The translations under genes and the position numbers were made by a program. A stretch of DNA of 64,000 bases from Aldehydirespirator sp965221185. GTDB taxonomy: Bacteria; Actinomycetota; Acidimicrobiia; Acidimicrobiales; Aldehydirespiratoraceae. The stretch is taken from the NCBI GenBank assembly GCA_965221185.1, contig OZ244866.1, positions 2,976,001 through 3,040,000 on the forward strand, written 5' to 3'. This document shows, piece by piece, positions 1 to 10,460 of this stretch. The notes under the pieces are model-generated. The model worked only from the letters and a program-made list of their open reading frames with translations, made no database searches and was not told where the DNA came from. Numbering within the stretch: position 1 is the first letter of the stretch; the number at the start of each line of letters is the position of its first letter.

Positions 1-2
1 TT

Positions 3-1673
<1,671 letters not shown>

Positions 1674-1680
1674 GGGGCCG

Positions 1681-3177
1681 ATGAGGATCGCCGGGTCGGT
1701 TAGCGGGCCGGCGGGAGTGGCCAGCGGGCACAGGCTGGCCACCGAGGCCGGGATCGAAATGCTGCGCGACGGCGGCTCGGCCGCGGACGCGGCGCTGGCC
1801 GCAGCGTTCACGCAATGGGTGGTGAACGCGCCCCAGTGCGGGCCCGGCGGGGAGCTGGTGGCCCTGGTGGCCGCGGGCGAGGGCCCAGTGGAGGTGTACG
1901 GCGGATGGTCGCGGGCGCCGCTGGCGGCCGATGAAGGCGGCGGCACCGGCGCGGGCGCGGCGGGCTGGCCCTCCACCAGCGGCCCGAGCAACGCGGTGGT
2001 GCCTGGATCGCTGCGGGGCGCCGAGGCCTTGTGGCGGGCCCGCGGACGGCGTCGCTGGAGCGACCTGTTCGCCGGCACACTCGCCGCCTCGGCCGGGCAC
2101 ACCATCACGCCCCGCATGGCCGAGGTGTACCGGCGCGTGGAGAGCCGGGGCCACATCGACGCCCTGGAGCGCATGCTGGGCGCGGGGCGCGCTCCGGGCG
2201 CGGGCGACACTGTGCGGATGCCCCCTCTGGCGGCCACGCTCGAAGCGGTCGCAGCCGGCGGTCCCGACGCCTTCTACCGTGGGGATCTGGCCGACCGGCT
2301 GGTGGCCGCGGCGGTGCGGGAGGGAGCCCGGCTCCGACACGACGACCTGACCGCGGTGGAGGCGGCCGTCGAACCGGCGCGACGATTCGACCTCGACGAC
2401 GTCGTGGTGTGGGTCACGGACGCGCCCAGCCAGGCCGCGATCACTCCGGTCCTTCTGGCCGCGGTGGGGCCCGATGAGAACCCGGCCTCCCGGGGCTTCG
2501 CCGAGGCCGTCGCCCCGCTCACGGAGCAGCAGCTCACCGAGTTCTGCGCCCGCGGCCCGGCCCGGCCCGCAGGCACGGCCGTGGCCTCCGCCGTCGACCG
2601 CGACGGCCTGTCGGCGACAGTGGTGCACAGCCTGGCCGGGGTGCAGTTCGGCACCGGCTGGGTGGCCGGCGACACCGGCGTGGCCTTCAGCAACCGGGTG
2701 GGCACGGCGCTGTCGAACCGTCCGGACCTGCCGGCATGCAACCCGCGGCCCGGTGCGGTGCTGCCCCACACGCTCAGTGCGGCCCACGTACGGCGCCGGC
2801 GCGGGGCGGGCTGGATCACGCTGGCGACGCCCGGCGGCGATCGCCAGGTGCAGTGGCTGGCCCAAGCCATCCAGCGCTTCCGGCGGGGAGCGGACACGGC
2901 CGAGATCACGGCCGGGTCGCGCTGGTTCGTGTGTCCCACCGGCGACCGTTTCGGTGTGCCTGCCGGGATCGGCCAGCGGTGGTACGCCTTCGCCGAACCC
3001 GGCATCGAATGGCGCGGCGACGCTCGGCTGGCCGGCTACGAGGTGCGCACCACCGCAAACGTGGGCGGCGGCCTGCAGGTGATCGCGGGCCCCGCCGGGT
3101 CTGGCCGCGAGAGCCGGGCAGGCGTCGAAATCGCCAGCGATCCTCGCTCCGGAGGTGCAGCCCTGGCCCACGTGTGA
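1681..3177 (+). CDS. Gamma-glutamyltranspeptidase family protein
   Basis: 498 residues, a little shorter than classical GGT (about 550-580), and with no signal peptide, so it is probably cytoplasmic. The N-terminal pattern (ASGHRLATEAGIEML, then GGSAADAALAAA) is typical of the Ntn-hydrolase GGT family. The candidate nucleophile that would start the small subunit after self-cleavage is Thr299, in PAGTAVASAVDRDG, which matches the family GTT-x-VDxxG pattern. Family enzymes transfer or hydrolyse gamma-glutamyl groups; some homologues are acylases or unknown amidases, so the substrate is open. It starts 7 bases after the AAA gene and is likely co-transcribed. A second divergent homologue lies at 50167-51744. 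Confidence 0.8.
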   Translation: MRIAGSVSGPAGVASGHRLATEAGIEMLRDGGSAADAALAAAFTQWVVNAPQCGPGGELVALVAAGEGPVEVYGGWSRAPLAADEGGGTGAGAAGWPSTSGPSNAVVPGSLRGAEALWRARGRRRWSDLFAGTLAASAGHTITPRMAEVYRRVESRGHIDALERMLGAGRAPGAGDTVRMPPLAATLEAVAAGGPDAFYRGDLADRLVAAAVREGARLRHDDLTAVEAAVEPARRFDLDDVVVWVTDAPSQAAITPVLLAAVGPDENPASRGFAEAVAPLTEQQLTEFCARGPARPAGTAVASAVDRDGLSATVVHSLAGVQFGTGWVAGDTGVAFSNRVGTALSNRPDLPACNPRPGAVLPHTLSAAHVRRRRGAGWITLATPGGDRQVQWLAQAIQRFRRGADTAEITAGSRWFVCPTGDRFGVPAGIGQRWYAFAEPGIEWRGDARLAGYEVRTTANVGGGLQVIAGPAGSGRESRAGVEIASDPRSGGAALAHV

Positions 3178-3403
3178 CGGATGACACGTTTACATCAGGC
3201 GCGCCAGGCGAAACAATAGAACCACGAAAGACACACGCCTCTCCCGACGCTGCTTCCGAGAGTCAGGCGGACACCGCGGCCCGATTGCAGGACCCACCGC
3301 ACGCGGGGCGGTCGACTCTTTCGCAAAGCCGGGACGGGGGATCGTCAGCGAGCCAGCCAGCCGCGCCGGCTCGACGGTAAGGGGGAGAAAGGAAGAGAGG
3401 ACA

Positions 3404-3949
3404 ATGGACATTGCAGGAGTGATGGGCGTCGAAGCGGCTCAAGGCCGAGACAAAGACTGGTTTACCGACCTTTATCACGACAACTACCGGATGCTGCTGG
3501 CTTACGCCAGGAGGCGCGTGGATGAACAGACAGCCGACGAGGTGCTCGCCGAGACATTCCTGGTCGCTTGGCGGCGGCGCCACGAAGTCCCCGAGGGCTA
3601 CGAGCGTGCGTGGCTGTTCGGAGTGGCCCGCAACACGATTCTCACCGCGGCCCGGTCCGCCCGCCGTCTCAGCAATCTCAGAAGCAAGATGCGCAGCACA
3701 ACTGCGCCACCCTGGGCCGATGACCCCTTGGAGGTCACGGACCGGACCAGCGCCCTGCTGCCGGCTCTGCGCAGCCTGCGCGAAGCCGACCGCGAAATCC
3801 TGATGCTGGTGGCGTGGGAAGAGCTGTCGCACGACGAGGTCGGCCGGACCTTGGGCATCACGCCCAACGCCGTGGCCATCCGGGTCCACCGGGCCCGCAA
3901 GCGTCTCGAAGACCGGATGACCGCTCTAGCGGGCCGTTCCGGGGCTTGA
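3404..3949 (+). CDS. RNA polymerase sigma-70 factor, ECF type
   Basis: 181 residues with the two-domain layout of an ECF sigma factor. A sigma-2 region (about 18-65, with FTDLYHDNYRMLLAYARRRV and a DEVLAETFLVAW helix) is followed by a linker and sigma-4 (about 120-172), whose helix-turn-helix reads LSHDEVGRTLGITPNAVAIRVHRARKRL. The ATG at 3404 is preceded by a purine-rich GAAAGGAAGAGAGG ribosome site. ECF factors direct RNA polymerase to stress or envelope regulons and are usually paired with an anti-sigma gene. The next gene has the N-terminal sequence of such a partner but appears cut short. No target promoter can be named from this window. Confidence 0.9.
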   Translation: MDIAGVMGVEAAQGRDKDWFTDLYHDNYRMLLAYARRRVDEQTADEVLAETFLVAWRRRHEVPEGYERAWLFGVARNTILTAARSARRLSNLRSKMRSTTAPPWADDPLEVTDRTSALLPALRSLREADREILMLVAWEELSHDEVGRTLGITPNAVAIRVHRARKRLEDRMTALAGRSGA

Positions 3950-4002
3950 ATCCGTACTATCCGAGGAAACATGGGTTGGGCACACGAAGGCGGAAAGGCG
4001 TG

Positions 4003-4290
4003 ATGACCGAGAACACATCGGTCCCGGGCGATGCCGTCGACGACGTCGTCGATGAGCTGCGCCGATGCAACCCCGTCGACATCGAAGCGCTCCCCTCCTC
4101 GCGCAGCACCGAAGCAATGGCTGCGCTGGAACAGATCCTCGATTCGGGCGAGGAGTCCGAGCCCGAATCCGAGTCCGAGCCCGAATCCGAGCCCGAGCCC
4201 GAATCCGACAAATCCTCACCCTCACCCGCCGCGGGCAACCCGGTGGGCGAGAAGGGCCGCCGCCGTGTCCAACGTCGGGGTGATAGCTAA
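4003..4290 (+). CDS. Short acidic-repeat protein after the sigma factor, possibly a truncated anti-sigma-type protein
   Basis: 95 residues from ATG 4003 (GTG 4000 is an alternative), after GGCGGAAAGGCG. The start resembles actinobacterial proteins encoded next to ECF sigma genes: DELRRCNPVDIEALPSSRS. In that group a transmembrane helix and an outer domain normally follow. Here the chain runs into a Glu/Ser/Pro repeat (residues about 50-70) and a basic tail (GRRRVQRRGDS), with no membrane segment in any frame downstream. It may be a remnant shortened by slippage in the repeat, or a small soluble regulator. Function unknown. Confidence 0.5.
   Translation: MTENTSVPGDAVDDVVDELRRCNPVDIEALPSSRSTEAMAALEQILDSGEESEPESESEPESEPEPESDKSSPSPAAGNPVGEKGRRRVQRRGDS
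4150..4206 (+). repeat. Short tandem repeat of Glu-Ser/Glu-Pro codons
   Basis: Nineteen consecutive codons are only GAG/GAA, TCC or CCC, in a repeating GAG-CCC-GAA-TCC order. The tract is in frame with the 4003-4290 gene. Such tracts are prone to strand slippage; unit changes of 6 or 18 bases keep the frame. Confidence 0.8.
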
Positions 4291-4409
4291 GGGTGTTAGT
4301 ACACGACGCCCGCGACTAGCACCCTGCGGCACCTCAACCGCGGACGCGGCGGCGGCCTCCGCCGGAGACTGTAGGACATGGCCGGCTTCGGTGTTCGGCT
4401 CGCGGGTTG

Positions 4410-4415
4410 GTATAC
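4410..4415. promoter_or_regulatory. GTATAC box upstream of the acyl-CoA dehydrogenase operon
   Basis: The palindrome sits in TTGGTATACAAC, 31 bases before ATG 4447. It is one of eleven intergenic GTATAC sites in this window, and a candidate operator for a GntR/FCD-type regulator or part of a promoter. Confidence 0.4.
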
Positions 4416-4446
4416 AACATGAGCCGAACTTGCCCCGGGACGAGCC

Positions 4447-5589
4447 ATGTACGTACACCTGACTTTCAGCGACCAGGACTGGCCCCAGTCCACGATCACG
4501 GCCATGGCCGGCTTCGCGGAGGAACACCGAGACGAGCTGCGGTCGTGCCAGCGCGACGCCCGCTTTCCGGCCGACATCTATGCAGCCATGGGCAGCCGGG
4601 GCTGGGTCGGCCCGTTCACTCCGGTGGATGAGGGCGGCAGCGGGCTGGGCGTGGCCGAGTACTGCCTGATCGAGGAGGAGGTCGGGCGGCTGGGGCTGGT
4701 GTCCCCCCAGATCTCGATCCAGGGCCAGCGGTGGCTGATCGACTGGGCCACGCCCGAGCAGCGCGAGCGCTACCTGCCCGGCATGGCGCGGGGCACGCTG
4801 ATCTTCTCGGAGTCGATCTCGGAGCCGGGCGTGGGGTCGTCCATGAAGCTGATGCGCACCACCGCGGTGCGCGACGGCGACGACTGGATCATCAACGGCG
4901 CCAAGACCCACGTGAACCTGGGGTGCGAGAGCCAGGTCACGCTGGTCTACGCCATCGCGCCCGAGGGGATCACCGCCTTCCTGGTGGACACCGACCTGCC
5001 GGGCGTGTCGACCAGCCACACCGACCCCATCGGCCTGCGGCTGATTCCCACCGCGGATGTGATGCTGACCGACGTGCGGGTGCCGAGCTCGGCGCTGCTG
5101 GGCGAGGCCGGCCGGGGCATGGACACGTTCTTCTCCACCTTCAACATGAGCCGCCTGGGCAACGCCTCGGAGCTGATCGGCTTCGGGCGGCGGGCCCTGG
5201 CCGACGCCATCGCCTACGGGTCGGGCAGGGAGGTGGGTGACTCGGTGGTGACCGCCTTCCAGGGCATCCAGTGGACCGTGGCCGACTGCTACAGCGACCT
5301 CTACGGGGCGTCGCTGGCCCGCGACCACGCCGCCAACCTGCACGACGCCGGCACCGACGTGGCCCTGGCCACAACGCTGGCCAAGAAGATGGCCATCAGG
5401 GCGTCGGAGCACGCCGTGAACGAGGCCTTCGCCCTCACCGGCGGCCACGGCCTGTACACCGACACCGACTACGGCCAGCTGCTGCACGACATGAAGGTGC
5501 TGCGGGTGGCGGGCGGCTCGTTGGAGGTGCTGCGCAACTATGTGGCCCGCCGGGTGCTGAGAGCCGACGACTACGAGGGCCTCGGTTGA
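4447..5589 (+). CDS. Acyl-CoA dehydrogenase family protein
   Basis: 380 residues, normal length for the family, which normally oxidises acyl-CoA thioesters at C2-C3 using FAD and passes electrons to ETF. Family hallmarks are FSESISEPGVGSS and the hydrophobic middle domain around GDDWIINGAKTHV, plus the C-terminal helical domain with ALTGGHGLYTDTDYG. At the usual catalytic position (the Glu of the YEGT motif) it reads RVAGGSLEV. The alternative Glu position used by isovaleryl-CoA dehydrogenase reads FNMSRLGN, without Glu. The base may therefore be elsewhere, or the reaction atypical. It is first in a likely operon with the acyl-CoA ligase 46 bases later. EtfBA at 22340 is a possible electron acceptor. 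Confidence 0.85.
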   Translation: MYVHLTFSDQDWPQSTITAMAGFAEEHRDELRSCQRDARFPADIYAAMGSRGWVGPFTPVDEGGSGLGVAEYCLIEEEVGRLGLVSPQISIQGQRWLIDWATPEQRERYLPGMARGTLIFSESISEPGVGSSMKLMRTTAVRDGDDWIINGAKTHVNLGCESQVTLVYAIAPEGITAFLVDTDLPGVSTSHTDPIGLRLIPTADVMLTDVRVPSSALLGEAGRGMDTFFSTFNMSRLGNASELIGFGRRALADAIAYGSGREVGDSVVTAFQGIQWTVADCYSDLYGASLARDHAANLHDAGTDVALATTLAKKMAIRASEHAVNEAFALTGGHGLYTDTDYGQLLHDMKVLRVAGGSLEVLRNYVARRVLRADDYEGLG

Positions 5590-5635
5590 GCCCAGACGGG
5601 CAGAACGCGGCCAATTCGGGGGCCGGGGTAGCCGC

Positions 5636-7171
5636 ATGAAGAACCTGGCGGAGCTGGTCTGCGACCGGGTGCAGCACCGTCCCGGAGGCCGCTTCGGGAT
5701 GGCCGGCGGCGCTACGCCGACGCTGGCCCGAGCCGCGGGCCTGGCCATGGGCGCGGTGGGCGCGCTGGAGGGCGGGGGAGCCGGCCGGGGCCGGCGGGTG
5801 GCACTGATCGGCGCCACCTCGAACTCGTACCTGACGGCCTGGCTGACTCTGGTGCTGGCCGGGGCCGAGGTCGCGCTGGTGAACCCCGACTACCCCGACG
5901 AGCTGCTGGCCGAGATGCTGGAGCAGCTCTCGCCCGACGCGGTGGTGTGGTCGGGACGGGCGGCCGGGCCGTCGGTAGCGTCCGGCGCGATCCACCTCGA
6001 CGCCACCGGGTTGGATCGCGGTGTGCTTGAGACGGCCACCGGCAGGGAGGCCCTCACAACCGGCGCCGAAGCCGGGTGGGGTGCGCTGGCCGATACGCCG
6101 GGACTGAGCCGGGGCCGCTTCGACACCGCGGGCTGGATGCACACCTCGGGCACCACCGGCGTGCCCAAGTTCTGCGAGCAGACCCACGAGTACTTCTTGC
6201 GCCTCGGCCGGTTCATCGCCGACTCCATGTGCTTCTCGGAGGCCGACACGGTGCTGGCGCCCCTGCCGATGTTCCACATCAACCCGCTCGGCTACGGAGT
6301 GATCGGCGGGTTGACCGGCGGCGCCGACGTGCTGGGCTTGGAGCGCTTCTCGGCGAGCGGCTTCTGGCCGCTGGTGCGCGACACCGGGGCGACGGTGCTG
6401 ATCCTGCACGCCCCGCCGGTGGAGATCCTCAAGCGGGCCACCACCGCCGACGATGCGACCGGCCACCGGGTGAGCCGGATGTTCTTCGCCGATCCCGACT
6501 TCCTGGAGACGTTCGGGGTGCCGCTGGGCTTCTCGGCCTACGGCTCCACCGAAGCGGGCGGGCTGTGCCACATATGGGCGTGGCGGCGAGGCGAGCGGCC
6601 CGACCTGGCCGAGGGCATGTCCCGCTACGGCGGCCGGGCCCGCCACGAAGTGCAATGGCGAGTCGAAGCCGACGGCGAGATCCGAGTGCGGGCCGACCGC
6701 GAAGGGGTGCTGTTCTCCGGCTACCGCCGGGCCGACGGGCTGGCGCAGCCATTCGACGACGACGGCTGGTTCGCCACCGGGGACCTGGGCCGCACCGACG
6801 ACGCCGGGAACCTGGTGTTCATCGAGCGGCGCAGCGAGTCGATCCGGGTGAAGGGCGAGTTCGTGCCCATCGGCTACGTGGAGCAGCGGTTCGCGTCGGT
6901 GCACGGCATCGAGGACGTGGCGGTCTGGCGCCGTGACAGCGACCTGGTGGACGACGAGATCGTGCTCTACATGACGGGCCAGTCGATCCCCACCGATGCG
7001 ATCCTGGCCACCAGCGCCGATCTGCCGCCCTTCATGCGGCCCAGCGAGGTGGCCCGGGTGGGCGCCATCCCCCGCGACTCCGGGGTCGGAAAGGTGCGCC
7101 GGAGGCTGCTCGGAGGTGTGTCAGTCCTGGAGCGGGCCGACCTGACCGGCCGCGCGGAGGCGAGACCGTGA
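5636..7171 (+). CDS. AMP-forming acyl-CoA synthetase/ligase (ANL superfamily)
   Basis: 511 residues. ANL motifs are in order: P-loop TSGTTGVPK from residue 170, YGSTEAGG near 302, TGDLGR in the late N-domain, and the hinge plus C-terminal lid ending in SGVGKVRRR, whose Lys is the expected adenylation lysine. The enzyme should activate a carboxylic acid with ATP and CoA. The acid is not identifiable, but the preceding acyl-CoA dehydrogenase suggests the two act in sequence. The stop overlaps the next gene's GTG start by four bases (GTGA), indicating translational coupling. Confidence 0.88.
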   Translation: MKNLAELVCDRVQHRPGGRFGMAGGATPTLARAAGLAMGAVGALEGGGAGRGRRVALIGATSNSYLTAWLTLVLAGAEVALVNPDYPDELLAEMLEQLSPDAVVWSGRAAGPSVASGAIHLDATGLDRGVLETATGREALTTGAEAGWGALADTPGLSRGRFDTAGWMHTSGTTGVPKFCEQTHEYFLRLGRFIADSMCFSEADTVLAPLPMFHINPLGYGVIGGLTGGADVLGLERFSASGFWPLVRDTGATVLILHAPPVEILKRATTADDATGHRVSRMFFADPDFLETFGVPLGFSAYGSTEAGGLCHIWAWRRGERPDLAEGMSRYGGRARHEVQWRVEADGEIRVRADREGVLFSGYRRADGLAQPFDDDGWFATGDLGRTDDAGNLVFIERRSESIRVKGEFVPIGYVEQRFASVHGIEDVAVWRRDSDLVDDEIVLYMTGQSIPTDAILATSADLPPFMRPSEVARVGAIPRDSGVGKVRRRLLGGVSVLERADLTGRAEARP

Positions 7172-7989
7172 GCGTGATCGACGGGATCGTCGACTTCCAC
7201 GTGCACTCAGCGCCGAGCCTGGCGCCCCGCCACAGCCACGACCCCGACACGATGGCTGAGGCCAAGGCTGCGGGAGTGTCCAGGTTCGTGCTCAAAGCCC
7301 ACGAGGGATCCTCAGCCGAGCGGGCCGTGCTGCTCGGCGATAACGCCATCGGCGGCGTGGTGCTCAACTCGCCCGTCGGGGGGGCCAACCCCGACGCGGT
7401 GGCGGTGGCCGCGGCATTCGGAGCCCGGGTGGTGTGGCTGCCGACGATCTCTTCGCCTGCTCACATCGCCGCCAGCCGCAGCCCCGAGCTGAGCGCGCAC
7501 CGGGGCATCGCGTTCCGCGAGGTGCCGGTGGTGGACGACGGCGAGGTGCGCTCGGAGTGGCTGGACGTGTTCGACGAGATCGCCCGCCACAACATGGTGC
7601 TGGCCTCAGGCCACCTCACGATGGACGAGGCTGTCGTAGCGCTGGACGCTGCTCGGCGGCGGGGGGTGCAGCGGCTGGTAGTGAACCATCCGGGGCTGGG
7701 CTTCCTGAACTGGCGCGACGAGCACCTGGAACAGTTCCGGGCGCTGGGCGCCCACCTGGAGATCGGGGTGCTGGCCGACATCCTGGCCAGCGAGGCCGGA
7801 CCCCGCACCGAGGACCTGGTGGCCGCCTACCCGCGCGAGCTGCTGGTGTTCGGCAGCGATCTGGGGCACCGGGACTACCCGCCCATCGCGGAGGGGATCA
7901 GGGCCTGGGTCTCCAGGCTCGACCCGATCCTGGGCGACGCCGGGTTGGAGATGGTCGCCCGGGCCAGCGCGGAGGCGATGCTGGCATGA
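7168..7989 (+). CDS. DUF6282-type metal-dependent hydrolase
   Basis: 273 residues from GTG 7168. Amidohydrolase/PHP-like features are DFHVHSAP at 9-16 (metal-binding His pair), HEG near 47, SGHLT, NHPG and GSDLGHRDYP near the C-terminus, together consistent with a binuclear metal site in a TIM barrel. This resembles DUF6282 proteins, whose substrates are not well established. It is embedded in the operon by four-base overlaps on both sides, so it probably hydrolyses an intermediate of the same pathway. Confidence 0.7.
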   Translation: MSVIDGIVDFHVHSAPSLAPRHSHDPDTMAEAKAAGVSRFVLKAHEGSSAERAVLLGDNAIGGVVLNSPVGGANPDAVAVAAAFGARVVWLPTISSPAHIAASRSPELSAHRGIAFREVPVVDDGEVRSEWLDVFDEIARHNMVLASGHLTMDEAVVALDAARRRGVQRLVVNHPGLGFLNWRDEHLEQFRALGAHLEIGVLADILASEAGPRTEDLVAAYPRELLVFGSDLGHRDYPPIAEGIRAWVSRLDPILGDAGLEMVARASAEAMLA

Positions 7990-9092
7990 GAACCGGGAAT
8001 CGCGTGCGACGCATCGCGGTGCTGCCGGGCGACGGGGTCGGGGCCGAGGTGGTGGCCGGGCCGACCGAGCTGCTGAATGTCATCGCGGCCGCGGGCCGCG
8101 TCGAGTTGACCGGTCCCTGGCCGGTGGGGGCCTCGGCCTTCGGGGAGGTCGGCACCGGTCTGCCCGAGCCCACGCTGGCCGCCTGCGACGCGAGCGACGC
8201 CATGTTCTTCGGCGCCGCCGGGGAGCATCCCGGGGTGTCGCTGGACGACTACCGGCCCGAGCACTCCATCATCGGTCTGCGCCAGCGCTACGACCTGAGG
8301 GTGAGCATCCGCAACATCGTCCGCGTCGACGCCGGAGCGAGCGGAGACGGCGCGGCGGCCCAGCCGCTGATCGTGCTGCGCAACCTGCTGGGAGGGGCCT
8401 ACGGCGCGGCGTCCACCCGCACCGAGAGCGACGGGTCGGACGCGGCCTGCGATGAGGTGACCCTCACGCCCTCCCAGATCGCCGAACTGGCCGAGATGGC
8501 CTGCGACCTGGTCGAGCAGGGCCTGGCCTCGAGCATCGTGTCGGCGGACAAGGCCAACCTGATGGCCACCAGCCGGCTGTGGCGCTCGATCACAGCCAGG
8601 GTGGCCGAATCCCGGGGAGTGCCGCTACGCCACACCTACGTGGACCGCATGGCCTTCGAGCTGGCCCACGACGACGTGACCGCCGACACGGTCGTACTCA
8701 CCGAGGGCATCTTCGGCGACATGCTCAGCGACCTGGCCGCGGGCCGGGCCGGGTCGATCGCGCTGTGCGGTTCGGCAAGTGTCAACCCTGGCCCCCCGAC
8801 ACAGGGCCGGTGCGTGGGCCTGTTCGAGCCGGTGCACGGCTCGGCCCCCCGCCACACCGGCAAGGGCACCGTCAACCCTTCGGGCGCCTACCTGGCCCTG
8901 GCCGCGCTACTGGAGTGGTTCGACGAGACCGCCGAGCTGGGCCCGCCGGTGACCGCGGCGCTCTCCGAAGCGCTCCAAGCCGGGCCACTCACCTACGATC
9001 TGACCCCCGCCGGCGGCCAGCCGGTTGGCACCGACGCCTTCGCGGCCGCGGTCAACACCCGAGCCCTCCCCCGCCTCAAGGAGCTGCTGTGA
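7986..9092 (+). CDS. Isocitrate/isopropylmalate dehydrogenase family enzyme
   Basis: 368 residues from ATG 7986, which overlaps the previous stop (ATGA). It follows the beta-decarboxylating dehydrogenase pattern: N-terminal IAVLPGDGVGAEV, substrate-arginine region LRQRYDLRVSIRNI, SADKANL with the catalytic Lys, the Tyr/Asp strand TYVDRMAFEL, EGIFGDMLSDLAA for metal and substrate, and LFEPVHGSAP for NAD. Real leuB genes normally sit with leucine genes; this catabolic operon suggests an isopropylmalate-like or tartrate-like hydroxy acid instead. Exact substrate unknown. Confidence 0.82.
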   Translation: MRTGNRVRRIAVLPGDGVGAEVVAGPTELLNVIAAAGRVELTGPWPVGASAFGEVGTGLPEPTLAACDASDAMFFGAAGEHPGVSLDDYRPEHSIIGLRQRYDLRVSIRNIVRVDAGASGDGAAAQPLIVLRNLLGGAYGAASTRTESDGSDAACDEVTLTPSQIAELAEMACDLVEQGLASSIVSADKANLMATSRLWRSITARVAESRGVPLRHTYVDRMAFELAHDDVTADTVVLTEGIFGDMLSDLAAGRAGSIALCGSASVNPGPPTQGRCVGLFEPVHGSAPRHTGKGTVNPSGAYLALAALLEWFDETAELGPPVTAALSEALQAGPLTYDLTPAGGQPVGTDAFAAAVNTRALPRLKELL

Positions 9093-10018
9093 GCGCTGTG
9101 CCCCATTTCACCGAGGAGCGGATCGCGGAGCTGTGCGACTTGGCGACGGTGACCGACTGGCTGGAGCGGGCCTGGCGGGACCTCGGCGCGGGCGAGGCGG
9201 CCACCACCCTGCGGGTGCGGGCCGCGGCCGGGGGCCTGACGGGCAGCGCCATGGCCGCGTCGTGGCCCCGGCACCGGGTGGTGGGCGGCAAGCTGTACCT
9301 CACCCACCCCGACGGGTTCGCCTTCCTGGTGGGGCTGTTCAGCCCCGATGTCGGCCTGGTGGCCACCTTCGACGGGCTGGGGCTCACCGCCATCCGCACC
9401 GCGGCGGCCAGCGCCCTCGCCGTGCGGCACCTGGCGCCGCCCGGCGCCAGAACCGCGGCCGTCTTCGGCACCGGCACCCAGAGCAGGCCGCATCTGGAGG
9501 CCTTGGCCCATGAGCTACCGCTGCAGGATCTGCGGGTCTGGGGCCGCAGCGCCGGCAAGGCGGAGGAGGTGGCCGGCTGGGGACGGGATCGGGGCATCCC
9601 CGCTCGGGCCGTGGCCGACGCCGACGAGGCCGTCACCGACGCCGCGGTGGTGGCCACCGTGACGTCCAGCTACACCCCAGTCTTCGATGGGACCCTGCTG
9701 GATCCGGCCGCGCTGGTGTGCGCGGTGGGGTCAACCAAGGCCGACCGCCGCGAAGTGGACGGGGCCACCGTGCAGCGGGCCGCCTTCGTGGTGAGCGACA
9801 GCGCCGAGGGGGCCCGCACCGAGGCCGGCGACCTGATTCACGCCGCCGCCGACGGGATCTTCGACTGGGACGACCTGGCCGACCTGGCCGACGTCGTCGC
9901 GGGCACGGTCACCCCGCCGCAGCCCGGCAGCGGGATCGTGCTGTTCGAGTCCCAGGGCGTGGCCCTGCAGGACGTGGCAATAGCCACCCTGGCCCACCAA
10001 CGCTCCGAGCACCGGTAG
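9089..10018 (+). CDS. Ornithine cyclodeaminase/mu-crystallin family protein
   Basis: 309 residues from GTG 9089, four-base overlap with the previous stop. The Rossmann motif is AVFGTGTQSRPHLEAL near residues 125-140, followed by AVGSTKADRREVD and SDSAEGARTEAGDL, both characteristic of the family. Members are NAD(P)-dependent and include ornithine cyclodeaminase, alanine dehydrogenase and imine reductases acting on amino or imino acids. As the last tightly overlapped gene of the operon it may deaminate or reduce an imine produced upstream. The substrate cannot be fixed. Confidence 0.82.
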   Translation: MSAVPHFTEERIAELCDLATVTDWLERAWRDLGAGEAATTLRVRAAAGGLTGSAMAASWPRHRVVGGKLYLTHPDGFAFLVGLFSPDVGLVATFDGLGLTAIRTAAASALAVRHLAPPGARTAAVFGTGTQSRPHLEALAHELPLQDLRVWGRSAGKAEEVAGWGRDRGIPARAVADADEAVTDAAVVATVTSSYTPVFDGTLLDPAALVCAVGSTKADRREVDGATVQRAAFVVSDSAEGARTEAGDLIHAAADGIFDWDDLADLADVVAGTVTPPQPGSGIVLFESQGVALQDVAIATLAHQRSEHR

Positions 10019-10028
10019 GTTTCCGCGC

Positions 10029-10451
10029 ATGACCATCTGCACTGTTGAGATCGACGTGGCCGCCGACCGGGAGCGGACGTTCGCCTATCTGGCCGACGCC
10101 GCCAACCAGGCCCAGTGGCGCCACGACGTCGCCACCTGCGAGTTGACCGGGGGCGCCTCCGGCGCCGTGGGAGCCGTCTACCGTCAGACAAATCGCGGCC
10201 AGGAGGTCGAGTTCCGCATCACCGCGACGGAGGCCGATTCGTCGATCACCTGGGTGTGCGCCGAGGACACATCGTGGCCCGTAGCGGGCACCTACCGGCT
10301 CAGCGACACCGCCGACGGCGGCACGCGCATCAGCATGGATCTGGAGATGACCCCGTCGGGGCCGTGGATCCTCATGCGGCCGTTCGTGCCGCTAATGGTG
10401 AAGGCGACGCGCAAGAAGTACGCCGCCGGCCTGCAAGCCGCCCTGACCTGA
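10029..10451 (+). CDS. SRPBCC family protein (polyketide cyclase/CoxG-like fold)
   Basis: 140 residues, starting 10 bases after the ornithine-cyclodeaminase-like gene. The N-terminal strand and helix (VEIDVAADRERTFAYLADAANQAQW) and the later ITWVCAEDT-AGTYRLSDT strands fit the START-like helix-grip fold, which binds hydrophobic ligands. No catalytic residues can be named. It is probably the last gene of the 4447-10451 operon and converges on the NTF2-like gene 9 bases further on. Confidence 0.75.
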   Translation: MTICTVEIDVAADRERTFAYLADAANQAQWRHDVATCELTGGASGAVGAVYRQTNRGQEVEFRITATEADSSITWVCAEDTSWPVAGTYRLSDTADGGTRISMDLEMTPSGPWILMRPFVPLMVKATRKKYAAGLQAALT

Positions 10452-10460
10452 GCAGCGCGG

